DNA from: Sweltsa coloradensis
Lineage: Eukaryota; Arthropoda; Insecta; Plecoptera; Chloroperlidae
Length of the DNA stretch: 64,000 bases
Reading direction: 5' to 3'
NCBI GenBank assembly: GCA_024449915.1
Contig: JAMZAV010001041.1
Coordinates: 496,001-560,000, forward strand
Part shown: in pieces, positions 57,546 to 64,000 of the stretch
Layout of the letters: every line of letters starts with the position of its first letter
How positions within the stretch are numbered: the stretch's first letter is position 1
Notes under the pieces: model-generated
The model's database searches: none
What the model was told of the DNA's origin: nothing
Seen by the model: the letters and a program-made list of their open reading frames with translations, nothing else
Made by a program: the position numbers and the translations under genes

Positions 57546-59360
57546 TTAATATTGATGTTTGATATGTATTTTTAGATATTTATGATAGATACGTATACAT
57601 CGTGCTTAAAGGGCCAAGACAAATCTGTAATATATCATGTAAAATTGTAACATATTATGTAATTATTTGTTTGGAAGTAAAACTATGAATCTATGAAATA
57701 GTTGTTCTAGCGTTTTGCTAAGTACAAGTGAATGTTTATCACGACATAACGAGTAAGATGCAGGTTGACTTGTATCTGGAAGCGCCTTGTTATAAATCTC
57801 TTGTTGTTTAGTAAGTTCCAATATAGTTTCGATAGTTTCCTAAGCGTAATACATACATACATTTACTTCGGAATATTCAACATAAACCATTGAGCTAGCA
57901 ACAGAAACAAAACAACATGGAGAGTACAAGTCACTAGAGAGCGGAACAAAGCTAATCGAGACGAGATGTTATATAATGAAGAATTGGTTGTAGCATGTGT
58001 GTTCTGAGCTTTCACTTGGTCAAGTTGACGGGCAATATCATATCCGAGTCATCGTTACAGGCAATGACTGTGCGGATACCTCATCTCGTTGGTCCTTTGC
58101 GTTTATTACTGCTTCCATTGCAGATGGCCCAGAACTCAAATACCGTTTCAGATTTTCAATACAGTTTTCTTAGATTCTGAAATGAACGTTAATCCATCAA
58201 TGTGATGTTTTAGGCCAGGGTGTTTAGTTGTGGTTACTTGCGAGTTTTCCCAGCAACTAAGTACCTACCGAAATTCAGTTCTTGTAAGTTCCTGTGACAC
58301 TCGTGTATTGTAAATTGTTATTTCATTTGGAATTGATCACATTGGCTTCGAATACCTGATGTACTGCTTGCGTCTCTTCGTACAATTAGTTTCTAATGTA
58401 AGTTATTAGTGTTTGGTTTGATGTGTTAGATTGTTCTTTTTACTTAATTGAAGTTCGGCTGCAATTAGATATAAATAACATGATTAATAGGTGCTTTTAT
58501 CGTCGAATTAGACTTGCCAACTAAAAGTTATTCCTTGAAAAATCTACTGGGTTTTGATTTGAACGTTGTAATGAAACATGCAAAAACATTTGTACTGGTA
58601 ACTGAAAAGAGCAAACTTGCACCTTCGTCGAGCGGTGTACGTCTAAAGTGCACGCTGATTACAGCATTCAATCACAAAGTGGGTCCGTGTTTTGTGACAA
58701 AAAACAAAAACAAAAACGGACAAATCTGTAAAGTTTCTATAATGTTACGCTGAAATAGTGTTTTGTACCGGAAATTGCTCCATCATTGACACAAATAACG
58801 TAGACAACTGAGAAGTAACCTTCGTGGTAGGGTAACCACTAATAGTCGATTCTGGCAGATCTTCAAAGTTGTCGTTTTAGATTTACGTTCGGCAATTAAT
58901 ATTGGTAGAAAGAAAAAAGAACTTCCTGCGAGTTAGTCAACTGTTATGGCTTGTAGTCCCCCCCCCCCCCCTCCTCCTCCCAATGATTCGATACAAGGCC
59001 GTCATAATAATTCTCACCTGTAATAAGCTCGTTAGGTTCACATGGAGTTTATGTAACTGTATTGTCATTTGATGTCTGGGGATAGATATTTTTACACAGC
59101 AGTCGTTCGTATTGGTAATATGTATTTCAACATGTTGAAAGCACAAAACGCAATTCCAATTTTGTTTTAATTTCAAGACAAAACAAACTACGACAAAGTT
59201 GAACGGTTGCAGGCTGCAGCTGTTGGAAGTTTCTACTTGGACTTACATTGGTTCGGACAGTGGTGGACAAATAATAAACCATCACTTCGAACCTGCGAAC
59301 AAACACACAGTAGTATTACGTTGGAAGTTTGCTAGTTTGCCAACGCGACTACAATGGTGG
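57546..59360. other. Intergenic, possible upstream region of the 59.7 kb exon
   Basis: No gene recognised. A C run lies at 58959-58970. Open stretches 57995-58180 and 58514-58753 have no known motif. Confidence 0.4.
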
Positions 59361-59389
59361 TATTCTGTCAAGATAAGTTGTGCCAACTC

Positions 59390-59650
59390 TGTTAATGGCT
59401 CATCGCCTGTGTGTATGGCTCTGTCAATCCTGTGCGCGCCAGCGTCCTCCATTCCACCCGTGGTGGAGACTGCGCCGGTGGGTCGGCGTCGCGGCGCTAT
59501 ATTACACCTCTCTCTCGCACAGGACGGCAGTCTGGGAGCGCGAGCCACTCAGTTGCTTGGCGTACGTCAACACGAGCGCTCTAGCTTTCTCACGCGGACG
59601 TGTTACGAGACTGCCTACCTGACACGCTTGCGACGCGCATGTGAAATAAG
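59390..59650 (+). promoter_or_regulatory. GC- and CpG-rich block, possible promoter/5' UTR of the candidate exon
   Basis: A local rise in G+C with many CpG dinucleotides (GGTCGGCGTCGCGGCGC and similar) stands out from the AT-rich surroundings, about 100-350 bp before the ATG at 59748. An initiator-like TCAGTT occurs at about 59549. Open stretches on both strands here are compositional. A promoter is an inference from position and composition only. Confidence 0.3.
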
Positions 59651-59747
59651 CAACACTTCAGATCTGTTCTCTATATTGAAATATTAAATAAAATAAAATC
59701 TAGTAATAAAGGTCGGGTGATTTGTTGGACTTGTTGTTGAACGGTGT

Positions 59748-60021
59748 ATGGCCGAGACATCCCCTGCGATGCAGCACCACCCGTGGATCCTACCGTGGGG
59801 GGTACCCCTGCAGAAGATGGTGGCCGTGCCTCTCCACCACCCTGGCTTGCACCAGCAGATGCACCACCCGGGCCACCACCCTGGCCACCCTGGTCACCAC
59901 CCCGGGGTCCACGTGCCGGCGGGCGTGTTGGGCCTAGCGCCGGCACCACTGGCCGCACTCCGCACCTTCGTTACCGCCACACAGCAGCACGTGCGACACC
60001 CGCCGCGTCAACAACCAGTCA
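59748..60021 (+). CDS. Candidate first coding exon of an unidentified host gene
   Basis: From ATG 59748 the reading MAETSPAMQHHPWILPWG continues through a His/Pro/Gly-rich run (about residues 30-55: LHQQMHHPGHHPGHPGHH) to QQPVK. There a good splice donor, AAG|GTACAC, stands at 60019-60024; 91 codons precede it. Third codon positions are strongly G/C, unlike the surroundings. Two other frames are also open over much of the block, so composition alone could explain it. His/Pro-rich low-complexity N-termini are common in animal transcription factors, but no domain is visible and I cannot name the gene. Later exons would lie beyond the window or were not recognised. Confidence 0.4.
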
Positions 60022-60024
60022 AGG

Positions 60025-63000
60025 TACACACACAACAATCATGTGCTTGATCTTATGGTTATTATTTGCTTGATTTTACATATTTTCACTATATAACTTT
60101 TCAATTCGTGCGTTATCGAAACGTAAACACGGTCTCACAATGAAACGATTGTAAAAGCAGTGCAGATTACCACGTTTTGTAAGTTATCGTTATTATAAAT
60201 TATATTTTTATCGCGTAAGAAATTTGAAAGTAAACGTTTGTAATAGCGAACCCACCGGCGCGTGGGGAATACAATGCATATGCCTACAGTGATTTAATAA
60301 GAGCAAAGAACACACAATCAAAAAGCCAATTTCATTTTAAAATGGAGAACGCTTTTTCTTACTGCTATACATTATTTCCGAAAATATATTTTTAAAACTA
60401 CGATACATTTAAAGCCAAGAGTTGTGCGGTATATTTTAAACAATAATATTAAAAGTTCATCGCCATTTGAATCTTAAAACTTTTACGACGAATCTTGATT
60501 TTCTTCTCGCAAGAAAAATGTGTGCCGCGCGTAGTGTTCATTTACCCATAATAGAACGCATTCAGTATATTATGTGGTTTGAATTATGATTAATCGGCCC
60601 ACCCGCCAGCTGTGTCTGCTGCGTGCGTTTTCTGGCAATGTCAGCCACGGGCGGGCGACCCCTGTTCTCGTGGAGCACTTTTCTACCAATATTAAATCTA
60701 ACTTCCTCTTTAGATCTTCTCGTTAAATCTCCCTGTAAGTTTTCCCGGTGCCATCAAAGCCTGCCCTGTCAACTTAATTTCCGCATAAAAATACCATTAC
60801 GATGTTTATAATTGGATGTCTGGATCGATTGTGATGTCCCATTGTGGACAGCTGGAGCAAGTTGGTAAATGCTTTCCATTTCCAAACTTGTCGACATTTT
60901 TAATCACAAAAGTTTTCCCACGCAATACAATTTTGTGAGCTTTGATTTCTGGTCATGCGTATCTAACCAGCTGCTGAAAGTTTGACGTTTACGTAAATAC
61001 TGCGCCCGTGTCTGTTCAGACTGATAGGACTGGTGCACGACACCCTGCCAAGTAGTTTCCCTCCTAATCACCGTTTATATCCGAACCATATGATTCGGGC
61101 AGTCCTCACATTGTAGTTTCACTAACTTCTAGTTCGTCGCCTAGTCGTTCATTTAAGTTCTAACACTTTTTTGTTACACATTTTTACGTTTACTAGCTTT
61201 TGCTAATGAATGTGTTAATAATTCTATTCCCATGTTCAAGAATGCCATAATTAATATTACCTCATAGAATGACCATGACTTTCAAAACATCCTTCATAAC
61301 AAGCAATTGGAAGGAAATGAGTTGTAAAGCTGATATAAACAGCATGCTCGCGTAGCGGTGCATGTTGTAAAACATTGCCAATGATTTATGCGAACTAATC
61401 TCTACCGTTTGCAAGCATAATTTGTATTTGTCGACTTATTTTTGTGGCCGCATTTCGTACTCTGGCGTTTTCGTTAGTCCATTAACTTATTTTGTGACTT
61501 TTTGGTTTGAAAATCCATTCAAAAGAGCTGAAATTATCTCGGATTTGCATAATAATTTCCTATAGCGTTGACCTACAGGGGAAGGGAATTTGAAACCATA
61601 TTGTTGTCGTCCCACTAAGACCTATATGGAGTCGTGCGTTCGTTCACACGACGCGACACTTGGTTCAAGAGCGCTAGGCCCCAGGTGAAAGTCATTACAT
61701 TACGTGTTTTTAGTGTTCCACATTGCGCATCCATACATACCGCCGGAGGTGTCTAGCCGTCGCACGATGTCACATGTAGTATATACTTACTTGTTGATAC
61801 TTGGCCGAATAGCGCAACAGGCTAGCTAGTAGCTGATCAGAGTGTTGATTTCAAGAATCGTGTTTTTGGACTTGGAAGATCCGGTTCTCGGTCGGTTTGC
61901 GTGCCAGTGAGAAGTAGGCTATCTTTTGGCTGTAAATCCTCAATATCGCCAAACCTGTTCAATGAATACAGTTTGTAACCAGCAATCATCGTCGAACGAG
62001 AAGGAAGTAGTGCTCCGTATGAGCGCTCTCGACTGGTTTTGCCACCAAATAAACAAACAACTTTAAAAATAGACCCAAATGACTAAATAGTACAGCCGAA
62101 AGTATAATTACTCGCATTATCTCTAAGGAAAGTAGGAAATGAGTCAAAGTATAAACGGATCAATAAATTTCAATAAATAATTACACAATGGTACTAAAGC
62201 TAATATTACAACACATAAAAGTACATTGTTTTGTAACCAGCAATTGTGTTTAGTGGTGCATGTTCTGTCGTGTATTTGTGTCTATGCAGAGCCGCCTCGG
62301 CTATCTAATTCTTTGAATTGTTTGCTAGACATACAGTATATATAGCAGTTTAACGTTTTGACCATCACGCTATCATTCAATAAAAGTAAAACACAGGGCA
62401 AACTAGTACATTGTGGATTGAGTAACATTATTTAGTTAGCCCTATCCACGCTATATTGTTAATCAGCTTAGTAAAAATAAAAACTCAATTTACGTGACAT
62501 TGATCTAAATGTAATGAGGTACATACCAATCTATAGTCGTCGGTTTGAGTGAATTCAGCTATGGCCGTGCAGCGTGCACGCACTATTCCTCGCGATTAGC
62601 CTTGCTGGTGCTGAGTTCAGCATGCACCATGTAGACCCAAAGCTGCCGCTAATTTATATAAGCGCGCAAATCCACGAGCACCAAAGGGCTTTCGCTCATC
62701 ACCCCACTGGCAATAAATAACCAACGGTCGAGGTTAAACATCACCATGAGCTCGGTAACATAATTTACATTTTGGTAACTATTCGTCAAAATTACATGTT
62801 AGCCTGACACCAACTTTATTGGATATAGCCTCGGGCTGGCTAGTCTATGCTCACCTAATATGAGAGTTCGTTGTAAATGCCACGTGTCGATCAACCAGAT
62901 CGAGTCTTTATGCAAACAATAATCAAATAAACAACTCAACAACTCAACTGCTGCACTAAAATAAAAAAAGTACGGTTTCTTAGTGGAGTAGGTAAAAGCT

Positions 63001-64000
63001 TTGGTATTATTGCCTTGTAAAAGTCAACATAATCTTGTATTTCGAGGTACTTGCACGCATTTCCTTTCATCACATTGTAAGTTCGAGATAATTATTTCAA
63101 TTACATGCATTGCAATTACATATAATTAGATACACATGCCTTACATTACTTGCCTAAGGTAAGTACACCAACGTATTGCTGCACAAGTTTAATCCCTAGC
63201 CCCCCTTATCCTTTGCCGTCCGCCGAGCATTATATTGTTTGTTGCAATTCTTTCGAACACACTTATAATAGGTTTATACGAGTGGGCTTTGATACATCGT
63301 TTGTAAAGTCTGATACGACTGTCGCTAACATGGCTTTGTGGGGTACCATTCAACAAAACTGATATTAACGTTTATTATACTTTTTGTTACACTTGGCTGT
63401 AAATAGCACATTGTAAAGATTCGAATCAAAATCATTTAGTTTTTTTGCTATTATTCCCCGTTTAGCAACACACAATGTATGCATCTGTCACTTGATTGAT
63501 CGATTTATGTCGGGTCACATTTCTGAAATAAAGTACTTGAGATCCAGATAACAACGCTGCAAAGTGCACGCTTACCAAATACATCACTTATGATTTCTTT
63601 ATGCCTATTGCTGCGTGAATGATCGAGATAGATACAGCTGTTATAGCCAGGTAAATATAATTAAGCCACTGCACGCAAAACAAAGAAAATTGCACGACTA
63701 CGACAGTCAATATATATGCCAGTACACGTGATACATGATTAAGGTTGTGCCAGCCAATATGCTAGTAGACGTAAAAGCAAGAAGCACAGATATATTACTG
63801 ATTCTGTAACTGTGCTAGACAGTTTTAACTGTCTTAGCCAATAAAGAAACATTTGCCTAGCCTAATATGCAATGTGCAAGCAGACATGACAGCCATGATG
63901 ACATGATTGCTTCAACAGCAAATACAGGCCAAAAGCCAAGCAGTATTTATGTCGGCTAAAGTCAGTAAATCGGCTATAGTCAGTAAATGAAGGAACGAGG
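60025..64000. other. Non-coding, possible intron or intergenic
   Basis: AT-rich with no recognised exon, RNA gene or repeat. If the exon at 59748 is real, this is the start of its first intron. A somewhat GC-richer patch at 60595-60780 has an open stretch of 62 codons without a motif. Confidence 0.4.

Noticed and set aside
59671..59958. Minus-strand Gly/Pro-rich open stretch
   Set aside because: It is opposite the candidate exon; the plus-strand reading has the better start, codon ends and splice donor.

Overview
The window looks like nuclear DNA of an invertebrate animal. It is AT-rich (judged by eye), gene-poor and dense in repeats, with no obvious CpG depletion. It holds two Ty3/gypsy-type LTR retrotransposons, several tRNA-related SINE families, a hAT remnant, foldback/MITE-like elements, satellite arrays and one large, unusual DNA transposon. 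I found no rRNA, bona fide tRNA, CRISPR array, bacterial operon or well-recognised host gene. I cannot place the organism more precisely; an arthropod or mollusc would fit.

Layout. 1-3.6 kb: a decayed, 5'-truncated gypsy element (+) with protease, RT, RNase H and integrase remnants and a probable 3' LTR. 3.6-9.1 kb: intergenic DNA with a SINE tail. 9.1-9.3 kb: a small foldback element. 10.18-15.81 kb: a complete gypsy element (-) with two apparently identical 308-bp LTRs and a GGTTTA target duplication, yet a heavily frame-broken coding region. 15.8-24.6 kb: a foldback with a tRNA-like loop, a roughly 75-bp tandem repeat, SINE pieces, a palindrome and a deleted hAT element with a transposase N-terminal stub. 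24.65-26.58 kb: six copies of a roughly 335-bp satellite. 26.6-42 kb: intergenic DNA with a TTAA-ended MITE, a 44-bp minisatellite, SINEs and a diverged lone relative of the satellite.

42.29-50.46 kb is the most interesting part: an element of about 8.2 kb with terminal inverted repeats of about 1.0-1.2 kb. It surrounds one gene now split over three reading frames. Read in order, the gene has N-terminal zinc-binding clusters, a long central domain with Asp/Asp/Glu candidates for an RNase H-like transposase, a FEN1/XPG-like 5'-nuclease domain with its helix-3-turn-helix-like signature, and a cysteine-rich CXC (tesmin/TSO1-like) tail. The FEN-like part keeps every expected acidic position except the first, which is Asn. 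A transposase-type core joined to a flap-nuclease-type domain is the best candidate here for an under-described system.

50.5-64 kb: SINE copies, a roughly 340-bp tandem array that has captured a SINE head, and one GC-rich candidate first exon (59748-60021) followed by a splice-donor-like site. The elements do not form a pathway; the window records successive insertions in a gene-poor region, possibly upstream of and into the first intron of one host gene.
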